Shown: positions 43,131-51,966 of the stretch, in pieces
Layout of the letters: each line of letters begins with the position of its first letter
How positions within the stretch are numbered: the stretch's first letter is position 1
Assembly (NCBI GenBank): GCA_035509315.1
Contig: DATJLS010000019.1
Coordinates: 1 to 64,000 of the forward strand
Length of the DNA stretch: 64,000 nucleotides
Direction of reading: 5' to 3'
From: JAKAWQ01 sp035509315
GTDB taxonomy: Bacteria; Pseudomonadota; Alphaproteobacteria; Acetobacterales; Acetobacteraceae
Notes under the pieces: generated by a model
Database searches by the model: none
Told to the model about the DNA's origin: nothing
Seen by the model: only the letters and a program-made list of their open reading frames with translations
Position numbers and translations under genes: made by a program

Positions 43131-44141
43131 ATGGCGCAGGCAATCGATGGCCGGAAACGGACCAGGCCCCGTGAACTCGCGCTCTCGCGCGAGCAGCTCC
43201 TCAAGGCCTATCGGGACATGCTGCTGATCCGCCGCTTCGAGGAGAAGGCGGGACAGCTCTACGGCATGGGGCTGATCGGCGGTTTCTGCCACCTCTATAT
43301 CGGCCAGGAAGCCGTGGTGGTGGGCATTCTCGACGCCATTTCCGAGGGTGATCTCGTGATCACCTCGTATCGTGATCATGGCCACATGCTCGCCACGGGA
43401 ATGGATCCGCGCGGCGTGATGGCCGAGCTCACGGGCCGCCACGCTGGTTACTCGCACGGCAAGGGCGGCTCGATGCACATGTTCAGCAAGGAGCGCAATT
43501 TCTTTGGCGGCCACGGCATTGTCGGCTCCCAGGTGAGCCTTGGCACGGGGCTTGCCTTCAGCAACTGGTACCGTGGCAATGATCGCGTTGCTCTCACCTT
43601 CTTCGGTGAAGGCGCCGCCAACCAGGGCCAAGTGTACGAGAGCTTCAACATGGCCGCGTTGTTCAAGCTGCCGGTCATCTATGTGATCGAGAATAACAAG
43701 TACAGCATGGGCACCAGCGTCGATCGCGCAACCACCTCGAAGGATCTGTCGCGCAACGGCGCCCCCTGGGGCATTCCCGGCGCGCAGGTGGACGGGATGG
43801 ACGTAGTCGCAGTCAAGGAAGCGGCGGATATCGCGGTCGCGCATTGCCGTGCCGGCAAGGGACCGTACCTGCTGGAAGTGAAGACCTACCGCTATCGCGG
43901 CCATTCCATGTCGGACCCCGCGCGATACCGCACGCGCGAGGAGGTGCAGCAGATGCGCACTGAGCATGACTGCATCGAGGGGGTGCGGGCAAAGCTGCTG
44001 GCTCTCGATTTCGACGAGGCATCGCTCAAGGAGATCGATGACGAGGTGAAAAAGATCGTCCAGGATGCCGCGGATTTCGCTCAGGCCAGCCCCGAGCCCG
44101 ATCCTTCCGAACTCTATACGGACGTTCTTTTGGAGGCATGA
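43131..44141 (+). CDS. pdhA: Pyruvate dehydrogenase E1 alpha subunit
   Basis: 336 residues. With PdhB it decarboxylates pyruvate using thiamine diphosphate. The TPP motif runs from FFGEGAANQGQ to VIENNKYSMGTS (GEG replaces the usual GDG), and the phosphorylation-loop region is YRYRGHSMSDPARYRTREE. ATG 43131 has GGGGAGGG before it; a longer frame from 43065 is unlikely. First gene of pdhA-pdhB-pdhC-GNAT-lpdA, 4 bases before pdhB. Confidence 0.96.
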   Translation: MAQAIDGRKRTRPRELALSREQLLKAYRDMLLIRRFEEKAGQLYGMGLIGGFCHLYIGQEAVVVGILDAISEGDLVITSYRDHGHMLATGMDPRGVMAELTGRHAGYSHGKGGSMHMFSKERNFFGGHGIVGSQVSLGTGLAFSNWYRGNDRVALTFFGEGAANQGQVYESFNMAALFKLPVIYVIENNKYSMGTSVDRATTSKDLSRNGAPWGIPGAQVDGMDVVAVKEAADIAVAHCRAGKGPYLLEVKTYRYRGHSMSDPARYRTREEVQQMRTEHDCIEGVRAKLLALDFDEASLKEIDDEVKKIVQDAADFAQASPEPDPSELYTDVLLEA

Positions 44142-44145
44142 GGCC

Positions 44146-45522
44146 ATGAGCACACAAATCCTCATGCCCGCTCTTTCCCCGACGATGACGGAAGGCAAGC
44201 TCGCACGCTGGCTCAAGGGCGTCGGCGATCCAATCAAGTCGGGCGACGTGATCGCCGAGATCGAGACCGATAAGGCGACCATGGAAGTCGAGGCGGTGGA
44301 CGAAGGTCGCATCGCCCAGATCCTGGTTCCGGAGGGCACCGAGGGGGTCGCCGTGAACACGCCGATCGCCGTGCTCGCCGGAGATGGCGAAGCCGCACCG
44401 CCGAGCGCTCCGGCCCCCAAGGCGGACACGCCAAAGATGGATGCCCTCAAGCCCGAGGCACCCGCCGCGCGGGCGCCCGTCCCCGCATCGCCCGCGCCCG
44501 CGCCCGCGCCGCCTCTCGCGCCGGCGGCGGAGAAGGATTGGGGGGAGGTGAAGCACATCACCGTGCGCGAGGCCCTGCGGGAGGCGATGGTGGCGGAAAT
44601 GCGCGCCGACGATCGCGTCTTCCTGCTTGGCGAGGAAGTCGCGCAGTACCAGGGCGCCTACAAGATCAGCCAGGGCATGCTCGATGAATTCGGCCCCCGC
44701 CGCATCATCGACACGCCGATCACCGAGCACGGCTTCACCGGGCTCGCCGTCGGCGCCGCGCTCAACGGCCTGCGTCCGATCGTCGAATACATGACGTTCA
44801 ATTTCGCCATGCAGGCGATGGACCAGATCATCAATTCCGCCGCCAAGACCCTCTACATGTCGGGCGGACAAATGGGATGCCCGATCGTCTTTCGCGGACC
44901 GAACGGGGCGGCGGCGCGCGTCGCCGCGCAGCACAGCCAGTGCTACGCCTCCTGGTACGCGCACGTCCCGGGGCTCAAGGTCGTGGCTCCCTGGTCTGCG
45001 GCGGACGCGAAAGGCTTGCTCCGGGCCGCGATCCGCGATCCCAACCCGGTCATCGTGCTCGAGAACGAGATCCTCTACGGCCACAGCTTCGACTGCCCGA
45101 CCGCCGAGGATTTCATCCTCCCGCTCGGCAAGGCCAAGATCGAGCGGGCGGGCGATCACGTCACCATCGTCGCCTTCAGCATCATGGTCGGTGTGGCCAT
45201 GGCGGCGGCGGAGACACTGGCGGCGAGCGGGATCGAGGCCGAGGTCATCAATCTTCGCACGCTCCGCCCGCTCGATATCGGCACCATTGTCGAGAGCGTG
45301 AAGCGCACCAATCGCCTGGTGACGGTCGAGGAGGGCTGGCCCTATGCCGGCATCGGCGCCGAGGTGGCGATGCAGGTGATCGAGAACGCGTTCGACTGGC
45401 TCGACGCCCCGCCGGCACGCATCCATGGCGTGGATGTGCCGTTGCCCTATGCGGCCAATCTCGAAAAACTCGCCCTCCCGCAACCCGACTGGGTTGTCGA
45501 GGCGGTGCGGAAGATCGTCTGA
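44146..45522 (+). CDS. pdhB: Pyruvate dehydrogenase E1 beta subunit with N-terminal lipoyl domain
   Basis: 458 residues. Residues 1-80 form a lipoyl domain (lipoyl-Lys in EIETDKATMEVEAVDEG), then an Ala/Pro linker (about 85-130), then the E1-beta transketolase part (LREAMVAEMRADDRVFLLGEEVAQYQGAYK, FRGPNGAAARVAAQHSQ). A lipoyl domain on E1 beta is typical of some alphaproteobacteria. ATG 44146, with GGAGGCATGAGG before it. Its lipoyl domain is near-identical in key positions to that of PdhC. Confidence 0.96.
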   Translation: MSTQILMPALSPTMTEGKLARWLKGVGDPIKSGDVIAEIETDKATMEVEAVDEGRIAQILVPEGTEGVAVNTPIAVLAGDGEAAPPSAPAPKADTPKMDALKPEAPAARAPVPASPAPAPAPPLAPAAEKDWGEVKHITVREALREAMVAEMRADDRVFLLGEEVAQYQGAYKISQGMLDEFGPRRIIDTPITEHGFTGLAVGAALNGLRPIVEYMTFNFAMQAMDQIINSAAKTLYMSGGQMGCPIVFRGPNGAAARVAAQHSQCYASWYAHVPGLKVVAPWSAADAKGLLRAAIRDPNPVIVLENEILYGHSFDCPTAEDFILPLGKAKIERAGDHVTIVAFSIMVGVAMAAAETLAASGIEAEVINLRTLRPLDIGTIVESVKRTNRLVTVEEGWPYAGIGAEVAMQVIENAFDWLDAPPARIHGVDVPLPYAANLEKLALPQPDWVVEAVRKIV

Positions 45523-45543
45523 GCCGAGGCGGGGGAGCGCACG

Positions 45544-46896
45544 ATGTCCACCAACATCCTAATGCCGGCGCTGAGCCCGACCATGACCGAGGGCACGCTC
45601 GCGCGCTGGCTCAAAAAGGAAGGCGATCCGGTCAAGGCTGGCGACGTGATCGCCGAGATCGAGACCGACAAGGCGACCATGGAGGTCGAAGCCGTCGACG
45701 AAGGCGTGCTCGGCAAGATCATCGTGCCGGACGGCACGGCCGGCGTCGCGGTCAATGCGCCGATCGCGGTCTTGCTGGGCGAGGGCGAGACACTGGCGGA
45801 TGCACCGGCCCCGCCGCCAGCCGCATCTTCCGCGCCTTCGCCGTCCCCTGCTCCCGCGCCAGCATCGCCCGCACCCACGGCGGCCGCCCCGCCACAGGCT
45901 CCAATTTTGGCATCCCCACCAGCCGCACTCCAGAAAGGCAATGGCGCGACCGCGCCCCCGGGCCGCATCTTCGCCTCGCCCCTGGCGCGGCGCATGGCGG
46001 CCCAGGCCGGGCTCGAACTCGCCGCGCTCAAAGGCAGCGGCCCCAACGGGCGGATCGTCCGCACGGATATCGAGGCCGCGTTGGCCCGCGCGCCCGCAAC
46101 ATCCGCCGCAGCGACGGCGGCCGCTCCCGCTTTGGCCCAAGCCTCTGCGCCGCCCATGGCGGCGAAACCTCCGGCCGCGGCCCCGACACCGATCACCGCC
46201 CCGCACCGGCTGGTGCCGCACACCACTATGCGGCGGGTGATCGCGCGGCGCCTGACCGAGAGCAAGCAGACCATCCCGCATTTCTATCTCTCGACGGATA
46301 TCGCGCTCGACGCCCTGCTCAAGCTGCGCGGAGATCTCAATTCGCGCTCGGCCAAGGAGGGGGCGGGTGCCTTCAAGCTCTCGGTCAACGACCTGATCAT
46401 CAAGGCCACGGCGATCACGATGACCCGGGTGCCCCGGGTGAATGCGAGCTACACCGAGGAGGGCATCGCCGAATACGAGGACATCGATATCAGCGTCGCC
46501 GTTGCGATCCCGGACGGGCTCATCACCCCCATCATTCGCCAGGCGGACCGCAAAGGCCTCGCCGCCATCAGCAATGAAATGAAGGATCTCATCAGCCGGG
46601 CGAAAGCGGGCAAGCTCAAGCCGGAGGAATTCCAGGGCGGCGGCTTCTCGATCTCCAATCTCGGGATGTATGGCGTGCGGGAGTTCACTGCCGTGATCAA
46701 CCCACCCCAGGGCGCGATCCTCGCGGTCGGCGCCGGCGAGCAGCGGCCCGTGGTGAAGGACGGCGCGCTTGCCATCGCGACGATGATGACCTGTACGCTT
46801 TCGGTCGATCACCGCGTGATCGATGGCGCGCTCGGCGCGGAGTGGCTCTCTGCTTTCAAGGCGATCCTCGAAGATCCGCTGAGCTTGATGCTGTGA
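45544..46896 (+). CDS. pdhC: Dihydrolipoamide acetyltransferase (PDH E2)
   Basis: 450 residues: lipoyl domain (1-80, EIETDKATMEVEAVDEG), Ala/Pro-rich linker, peripheral-subunit-binding domain (about 140-175, ASPLARRMAAQAGLELAALKGSGPNGRIVRTDIE), second linker, then the catalytic domain (about 225-450) ending near VDHRVIDGALGAEWLSAF with the active His/Asp of the DHxxxDG motif (DHRVIDG). It forms the complex core and moves acetyl groups to CoA. The stop overlaps the next gene by four bases (GTGA). Confidence 0.97.
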   Translation: MSTNILMPALSPTMTEGTLARWLKKEGDPVKAGDVIAEIETDKATMEVEAVDEGVLGKIIVPDGTAGVAVNAPIAVLLGEGETLADAPAPPPAASSAPSPSPAPAPASPAPTAAAPPQAPILASPPAALQKGNGATAPPGRIFASPLARRMAAQAGLELAALKGSGPNGRIVRTDIEAALARAPATSAAATAAAPALAQASAPPMAAKPPAAAPTPITAPHRLVPHTTMRRVIARRLTESKQTIPHFYLSTDIALDALLKLRGDLNSRSAKEGAGAFKLSVNDLIIKATAITMTRVPRVNASYTEEGIAEYEDIDISVAVAIPDGLITPIIRQADRKGLAAISNEMKDLISRAKAGKLKPEEFQGGGFSISNLGMYGVREFTAVINPPQGAILAVGAGEQRPVVKDGALAIATMMTCTLSVDHRVIDGALGAEWLSAFKAILEDPLSLML

Positions 46897-47417
46897 GCGA
46901 GACCGGGTTCTCGCTGCGCCCGGCAAGACCCGCGGATGTGCCGGCGCTGCTCCGGCTCATCCGCGCGCTTGCCGATTATGAACGGCTCCTGCATGAGGTG
47001 CGCACGAGCGAATCGGATCTTGAAACAGCGCTCTTCGGGAGCAAACCGCGGGCCTCGGCGCTGATCGCTGAAAACGCGGGCGAGGCCATCGGCTTTGCCC
47101 TGTGGTTTTATACGTTCAGCACCTTCACCGGCCGCGCTGGTCTTTATCTCGAAGATATCTATGTCCTGCCCGAGCATCGCGGACAGGGGGTCGGGCGCGC
47201 GATCTTTCGTTATCTCGCGTCCCAGGCGCTCGCGGAAGGCTGCCCGCGCCTCGAATGGGCGGTGCTCGACTGGAACACACCGGCACTCGGCTTCTATGCC
47301 AGGCTCGGTGCCCAGCCGATGGAGGAATGGACGGTGCAGCGGCTGAGCGGGCCCGCGCTCGCGGCGCTGGCCGCCGAAGACGGAGGCAAATCATGGCCGA
47401 GACATCCTTCGACCTGA
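46893..47417 (+). CDS. GNAT-family N-acetyltransferase in the pdh operon
   Basis: 174 residues, starting at GTG 46893 inside the pdhC stop. The GNAT fold shows the acetyl-CoA loop VLPEHRGQGVGRAIFRYLA and the WAVLDWNTPALGFYARLGA beta5-alpha4 region, like diamine/spermidine N-acetyltransferases. Its stop runs 25 bases into lpdA. A GNAT gene between pdhC and lpdA is common in acetic-acid bacteria and relatives. The substrate is not known. Confidence 0.88.
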   Translation: MSETGFSLRPARPADVPALLRLIRALADYERLLHEVRTSESDLETALFGSKPRASALIAENAGEAIGFALWFYTFSTFTGRAGLYLEDIYVLPEHRGQGVGRAIFRYLASQALAEGCPRLEWAVLDWNTPALGFYARLGAQPMEEWTVQRLSGPALAALAAEDGGKSWPRHPST

Positions 47418-48793
47418 TCGTGCTCGGCGCCGGGCCGGGAGGCTATGTCGCGGCCATCCGCGCCGCCCAGCTCGGGATGAGGACAGCGGTGGTCGAACGC
47501 GAGCATCTCGGCGGAATCTGCCTCAATTGGGGCTGCATCCCCACCAAGGCACTCCTGCGCACAAGCGAGATCAACCACATCCTGCACCATCTCGGTGACT
47601 TCGGCTTCGCCGCGGAGAATCCGCGCTTCGATCTCGAGAAGGTGGTGAAACGCTCGCGCGCGGTCGCCAAGCAGCTAGCCTCCGGCGTCGGCTATCTCCT
47701 CAAGAAGAACAAGGTCACGGTCTTCGACGCGGCCGGAAAGCTCGCCGGCAAAGGTCGGCTGGAGCTCGCGAAGAACGGCACGGCTCTGCCGCCGATCACC
47801 GCCTCGCACATCGTGCTGGCGACCGGGGCACGGGCGCGCGAGCTCCCGGGGATCGAGGCGGACGGCAAGCTGATCTGGACCTACAAGCAGGCGATGGTGC
47901 CGCCGGTGATGCCGAAATCCCTGCTGGTGATCGGGTCGGGGGCGATCGGCGTCGAGTTCGCGAGCTTCTACCATGACATGGGCGCCAAGGTGACCGTGGT
48001 GGAAGTCCTGGACAGAATTCTGCCGGTGGAGGACGAAGAGATCAGCGCCTTCGCCCGCAAATCCTTCGAGAAGCAGGGGATCGAGATCATCACCGGCGCC
48101 TCGGTCAGCGCCGTGCGCAAGGGTACGGACAACGTCACGGCGGTCATCGCGGGCGGCGGGGAGAAGCGGGAGATCACGGTCGATCGGGTGATCTCGGCGA
48201 TCGGCATCGTCGGCAATGTCGAAGGGATCGGCCTCGAGGGAACCGGCGTCAAGGTCGAGCGCACCCATGTCGTCATCGACGCGTTCTGCCGCACCGGGGA
48301 GCCCGGTGTTTATGCCATCGGCGATCTCGTCGGGCCGCCCTGGCTCGCCCACAAGGCGAGCCATGAGGGGGTACTCTGTGTCGAGAAGATCGCCGGGCTG
48401 AACGACGTCCACCCGCTCGATGCCACCAATGTCCCCGGTTGCACCTATTGCCGCCCCCAGGTTGCCTCGGTCGGCCTGACCGAGGCCGAAGCGAAGCGCC
48501 GCGGCCATCAGGTGCGCATCGGGCATTTCCCCTTCATCGGCAACGGCAAGGCGATCGCCCTCGGCGAGCCGGAAGGGATGGTCAAGACCGTCTTCGATTT
48601 GAAAACAGGCGAGCTGCTTGGCGCCCACATGGTAGGCGCGGAGGTAACGGAGCTGATCCAGGGCTTCGCCATCGCACGGACGCTCGAAAGCACCGAAGCG
48701 GAGCTGATGGAGACCATCTTCCCTCACCCGACCGTGAGTGAGACCATGCACGAGGCGGTGCTGGACGCCTATGGACGGGCCATTCACTTCTGA
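47393..48793 (+). CDS. lpdA: Dihydrolipoamide dehydrogenase (E3)
   Basis: 466 residues. FAD site LIVLGAGPGGYVAAIRAAQ, redox disulfide GGICLNWGCIPTK, NAD site LLVIGSGAIGVEFASF, second FAD motif PGVYAIGDLVGPPWLAHKA, and the C-terminal His-Glu pair in HPTVSETMHEAV. It reoxidises the lipoyl groups of the complex. ATG 47393 follows GACGGAGGC. No lipoyl domain is fused here. The 110 bases after it hold a GC-rich stem (GGGGCCCCAATGGGGCC) before lipA. Confidence 0.97.
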   Translation: MAETSFDLIVLGAGPGGYVAAIRAAQLGMRTAVVEREHLGGICLNWGCIPTKALLRTSEINHILHHLGDFGFAAENPRFDLEKVVKRSRAVAKQLASGVGYLLKKNKVTVFDAAGKLAGKGRLELAKNGTALPPITASHIVLATGARARELPGIEADGKLIWTYKQAMVPPVMPKSLLVIGSGAIGVEFASFYHDMGAKVTVVEVLDRILPVEDEEISAFARKSFEKQGIEIITGASVSAVRKGTDNVTAVIAGGGEKREITVDRVISAIGIVGNVEGIGLEGTGVKVERTHVVIDAFCRTGEPGVYAIGDLVGPPWLAHKASHEGVLCVEKIAGLNDVHPLDATNVPGCTYCRPQVASVGLTEAEAKRRGHQVRIGHFPFIGNGKAIALGEPEGMVKTVFDLKTGELLGAHMVGAEVTELIQGFAIARTLESTEAELMETIFPHPTVSETMHEAVLDAYGRAIHF

Positions 48794-48903
48794 TGGTGCA
48801 GACGCGCGCTTGACGGCCCCCGCCGCGCCCGCCACTTCTTGTTCCCCGGGGGCCCCAATGGGGCCGCACGGGAAGCTGCTGTGAGATCGCGCGAGATGAG
48901 GGG

Positions 48904-49875
48904 ATGAGCACGCGCATCGTCATCGACCATCGGGCAGAGGGGGTGGTCCTGCGCCATCCGGAGAAGGCGCACCGTCCCGACAACCCAATCCAGCGCAAGC
49001 CGCCCTGGATCCGCGTCAAGGCGCCGACCCACCCCGTCTATCACGAGACCCATCGGCTGATGCGGGAGAATCGTCTCGTCACGGTCTGCGAAGAGGCCGC
49101 CTGCCCGAACATCGGCGAATGCTGGGCCCACCGGCACGCGACGATGATGATCATGGGCGATATCTGCACGCGCGCCTGCGGCTTCTGCAATGTCGCGACC
49201 GGCCTGCCCCGATCGCTCGATGCCGATGAGCCCGCGCGCGTCGCCGATGCGGTCGCCAGGCTCGGCCTCCGGCATGTCGTGATCACTTCGGTCGATCGCG
49301 ACGATCTCGCCGATGGCGGTGCAGGCCATTTCGCCGCCGTCATCCGGGCATTGCGTGAGGCAGCGCCCACGACCTCAATTGAGGTGTTGACGCCCGATTT
49401 CCTGCGCAAGCCCGGCGCGCTCGAGTGCGTTGTCGAGGCACGCCCGGATGTCTTCAACCACAATCTCGAGACTGTTCCGCGCCTCTACCCGACAATCCGG
49501 CCCGGCGCGCGCTATTATCAATCGCTCCGCCTGCTTGATCGGGCGAAGCTGCTCGATCCGGCCATTTTCACGAAATCGGGCCTGATGGCGGGCCTCGGTG
49601 AGGAAAAGGCGGAGATCCTCCAGGTGATGGATGATCTCCGCATCGCCGGTGTCGATTTCCTCACCATCGGCCAATATCTGCAACCAACCATAAAGCATGC
49701 TGCGGTGGCGCGCTTCGTGCCACCCGAGGAGTTCGCCGAATATGCGGCACTCGCGCGCGGCAAAGGCTTCCTTCTCGTCAGCGCCTCGCCGCTCACCCGC
49801 AGCTCATACCATGCAGACGCCGATTTTGCTTCCCTCAAGGCAGCGCGCGCCAAAGAGCTCGCTCCGGCCCCATAG
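48904..49875 (+). CDS. lipA: Lipoyl synthase
   Basis: 323 residues. Radical-SAM enzyme that inserts two sulfurs into octanoyl groups on lipoyl domains, including those of PdhB and PdhC. The auxiliary cluster Cys motif is CEEAACPNIGEC, the SAM cluster is CTRACGFC, and the C-terminal RSSYHADADF provides the serine ligand. It sits directly downstream of the pdh genes, a sensible pairing. Start ATG 48904; the end is 5 bases before the coq10-like gene. Confidence 0.97.
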   Translation: MSTRIVIDHRAEGVVLRHPEKAHRPDNPIQRKPPWIRVKAPTHPVYHETHRLMRENRLVTVCEEAACPNIGECWAHRHATMMIMGDICTRACGFCNVATGLPRSLDADEPARVADAVARLGLRHVVITSVDRDDLADGGAGHFAAVIRALREAAPTTSIEVLTPDFLRKPGALECVVEARPDVFNHNLETVPRLYPTIRPGARYYQSLRLLDRAKLLDPAIFTKSGLMAGLGEEKAEILQVMDDLRIAGVDFLTIGQYLQPTIKHAAVARFVPPEEFAEYAALARGKGFLLVSASPLTRSSYHADADFASLKAARAKELAPAP

Positions 49876-49880
49876 CGCGA

Positions 49881-50357
49881 ATGCCGACATACGCGGAACG
49901 CACCCCGGTTCCCTATCGGCCTGACCAGCTCTTCGATCTGGTCGCGGATGTAGGGGCATATCCGCGCTTTCTGCCTTGGTGCGTGGGCGCGCGGGTGCGC
50001 AGCCGTACCGATCGCATGTTGCTCGCCGATCTCACCATCGGCTTCGGCCCCTTCCGCGAAAGCTTCACCAGCCGCGTGACACTCGAACGGCCTCAGCGCA
50101 TCCGTGTCACCTACGAGAACGGACCGTTTCGATTCTTGAACAACGAATGGATCTTCGTGCCCGATCCGCACGGCTGCGAAGTCGATTTCTTTGTCGCTTT
50201 CGAATTCAGAAGCCGCCTCCTGCAAAAAGCCGTCGGCGTCGTGTTTGGAGAGGCGGTGCGAAGGATGGTGAATGCCTTCCGCAAGCGCGCGGCTGACATC
50301 TATGGGCCACCGGCCGGGCTCACCGTGTCCGCGCCGCCGAAAATCCTGACGCGCTGA
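49881..50357 (+). CDS. COQ10/RatA-like START-domain protein
   Basis: 158 residues of the polyketide-cyclase/START fold: YRPDQLFDLVADVGAYPRFLPWCVGARV at the start and FEFRSRLLQKAVGVVFGEAVRRMVNAF near the end. Mitochondrial COQ10 binds ubiquinone; the same family in gammaproteobacteria is called RatA. In alphaproteobacteria it commonly follows lipA, as here (5 bases apart), so the ubiquinone-binding role is favoured. Confidence 0.9.
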   Translation: MPTYAERTPVPYRPDQLFDLVADVGAYPRFLPWCVGARVRSRTDRMLLADLTIGFGPFRESFTSRVTLERPQRIRVTYENGPFRFLNNEWIFVPDPHGCEVDFFVAFEFRSRLLQKAVGVVFGEAVRRMVNAFRKRAADIYGPPAGLTVSAPPKILTR

Positions 50358-50388
50358 CAAGAGCCACCGTTACGAAAGGTACGATGTC

Positions 50389-51468
50389 ATGGCCTATGCG
50401 CCGCCGCCGCCGGATCCGTCATTGCCGCCGCTCAGGGTCAATCTCTACTCCGATACACAAACGAAACCGACAGCCGGGATGCGCGCAGCGATCGCCGCTG
50501 CCGAGGTCGGCGATGAACAGTCGGGCGCAGACCCGACCGTCAATCTTCTCTGTGAACGGATGGCAAGTCTCCTCGGCAAGGAAGCCGCCATGTTCCTCCC
50601 GAGCGGGACAATGTGCAATGAGGTGGCGATCCTCACCCATTGCCGCCCCGGCGATGAAATCCTCGCCCACAAGACCGCGCATATCGCAACGGCCGAAGGT
50701 GGCGCACCCTGGGCGCTTGCCGGCGCGCGCGTCGTTCCGCTCGAAGGCCCGCGCGGCATCTTCGACACGGCAGCCCTCGTCGCCGCATTTCGCCCCCGCA
50801 CCCGCTACGCGCCGCCGCAGGCCCTCGTCGCGGTCGAGCAGACTTCGAATCTGGGCGGCGGCGCGGTGTGGCCGCTTGCTTCCCTGACCGAAATCGCTGC
50901 GGCCGCGCACGAAGCGGGTCTCGCCACACATATGGATGGCGCGCGGCTGATGAACGCGGTCATCGCGAGCGGAGTTCCAGCGCACGAGATGGTCGCCGGC
51001 TATGACAGTGTTTGGCTCGATTTCACCAAGGGGCTCGGCGCTCCGGTCGGCGCTGTGCTCGCTGGATCGGCCGCCTTTATCGACGCTGCCTGGCGCTGGA
51101 AGCAACGGCTCGGCGGCTCCATGCGGCAGGCCGGCATCTGCGCCGCGGCCTGCCTTTACGCGCTCGATCATAACATCGAGCGCCTTGCAGAAGACCATGA
51201 GAATGCTCGGCTGCTGGCGCGCGGGCTCTCTCAGATTCCCGGCATCACGGTCGAGCTGCCGGAGACGAACCTCCTCTTCTTCGATACCTCCGGCACCGGC
51301 ATGCCGGCCGAGATTCTCGCCGCGCATGTCCGCCGCCATGGCGTGCTCATCTCCGTCATGGGCAAGTTCCGTGGCCGCGCCTGCCTTCATCTCGATGTGG
51401 ATCGCGACGGCGTGGAAGAAGCCGTGGCGGTGCTGCGGACGGTCGCCGCGGCAAAGATGGCGGCCTGA
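50389..51468 (+). CDS. ltaE: Low-specificity L-threonine aldolase
   Basis: 359 residues. PLP enzyme that splits threonine or allo-threonine to glycine and acetaldehyde. LYSDTQTKPTAGMRAAIAAAEVGDEQSGADPTVN is replaced here by the family's usual order of DT-TxP-M-AAVGD, the PLP Lys lies in WLDFTKGLGAPVGAVLAG, and HMDGARLMNA is the Asp/Arg segment. It overlaps the next gene by one base (TGATG), starting a chain of four tightly packed genes. Confidence 0.9.
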   Translation: MAYAPPPPDPSLPPLRVNLYSDTQTKPTAGMRAAIAAAEVGDEQSGADPTVNLLCERMASLLGKEAAMFLPSGTMCNEVAILTHCRPGDEILAHKTAHIATAEGGAPWALAGARVVPLEGPRGIFDTAALVAAFRPRTRYAPPQALVAVEQTSNLGGGAVWPLASLTEIAAAAHEAGLATHMDGARLMNAVIASGVPAHEMVAGYDSVWLDFTKGLGAPVGAVLAGSAAFIDAAWRWKQRLGGSMRQAGICAAACLYALDHNIERLAEDHENARLLARGLSQIPGITVELPETNLLFFDTSGTGMPAEILAAHVRRHGVLISVMGKFRGRACLHLDVDRDGVEEAVAVLRTVAAAKMAA

Positions 51469-51965
51469 TGCTCAACCAGGCCGCTCTCGAAGAGGCCGCC
51501 GCCCTGCTCGCACTCTGCCGCGCCCGCGGCATCACGCTGGCGACGGCCGAGAGCTGCACCGGCGGGCTGGTCGCAGCAGCCCTCACCGCGATCGCCGGTT
51601 CCTCCGATGTTTTCGAGCGCGGTTTCGTCACCTATTCGAATGCTGCGAAAGAAACGCTCCTCAACGTGCCCGCCTCCCTGATCGCGAGCGACGGCGCAGT
51701 GAGCGAGCCGGTGGCGCGCGAGATGGCCACGGGCGCGATCCGCAATTCCTCCGCGAGCCTCGCCGTCTCCGTGACCGGCGTTGCCGGACCGGGCGGGGGC
51801 AGCGCGGAGAAACCCGTCGGCCTGGTCTGGCTCGGCGCGGCGCGGCGCAACGGCGCGGTATGGAGCGAACGGCATCTCTTTTCCGGAGACCGTGCAGCCG
51901 TTCGCGCCGCGAGCGTCAAGGCGGCACTGGCGCTGTTCGCGCGCTTGGCTGGGCAGGGCGGCTGA
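51468..51965 (+). CDS. pncC: CinA C-terminal-domain nicotinamide-nucleotide amidohydrolase
   Basis: 165 residues, the free C-terminal CinA domain. Deamidates NMN to nicotinate mononucleotide. Conserved blocks are ATAESCTGGLVAAALTAIAGSSDVFERGFVTYSNAAK and VTGVAGPGGGSAEKPVGLVW. The ATG overlaps the ltaE stop. The N-terminal MoaB-like domain of full CinA is absent, as in many alphaproteobacteria. Confidence 0.92.
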   Translation: MLNQAALEEAAALLALCRARGITLATAESCTGGLVAAALTAIAGSSDVFERGFVTYSNAAKETLLNVPASLIASDGAVSEPVAREMATGAIRNSSASLAVSVTGVAGPGGGSAEKPVGLVWLGAARRNGAVWSERHLFSGDRAAVRAASVKAALALFARLAGQGG

Positions 51966-51966
51966 T

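Noticed and set aside
43131..44141. GEG instead of GDG in the TPP motif of PdhA
   Set aside because: Glu is found at this place in branched-chain E1 alpha subunits and is a conservative change, so it is not evidence of loss of function.
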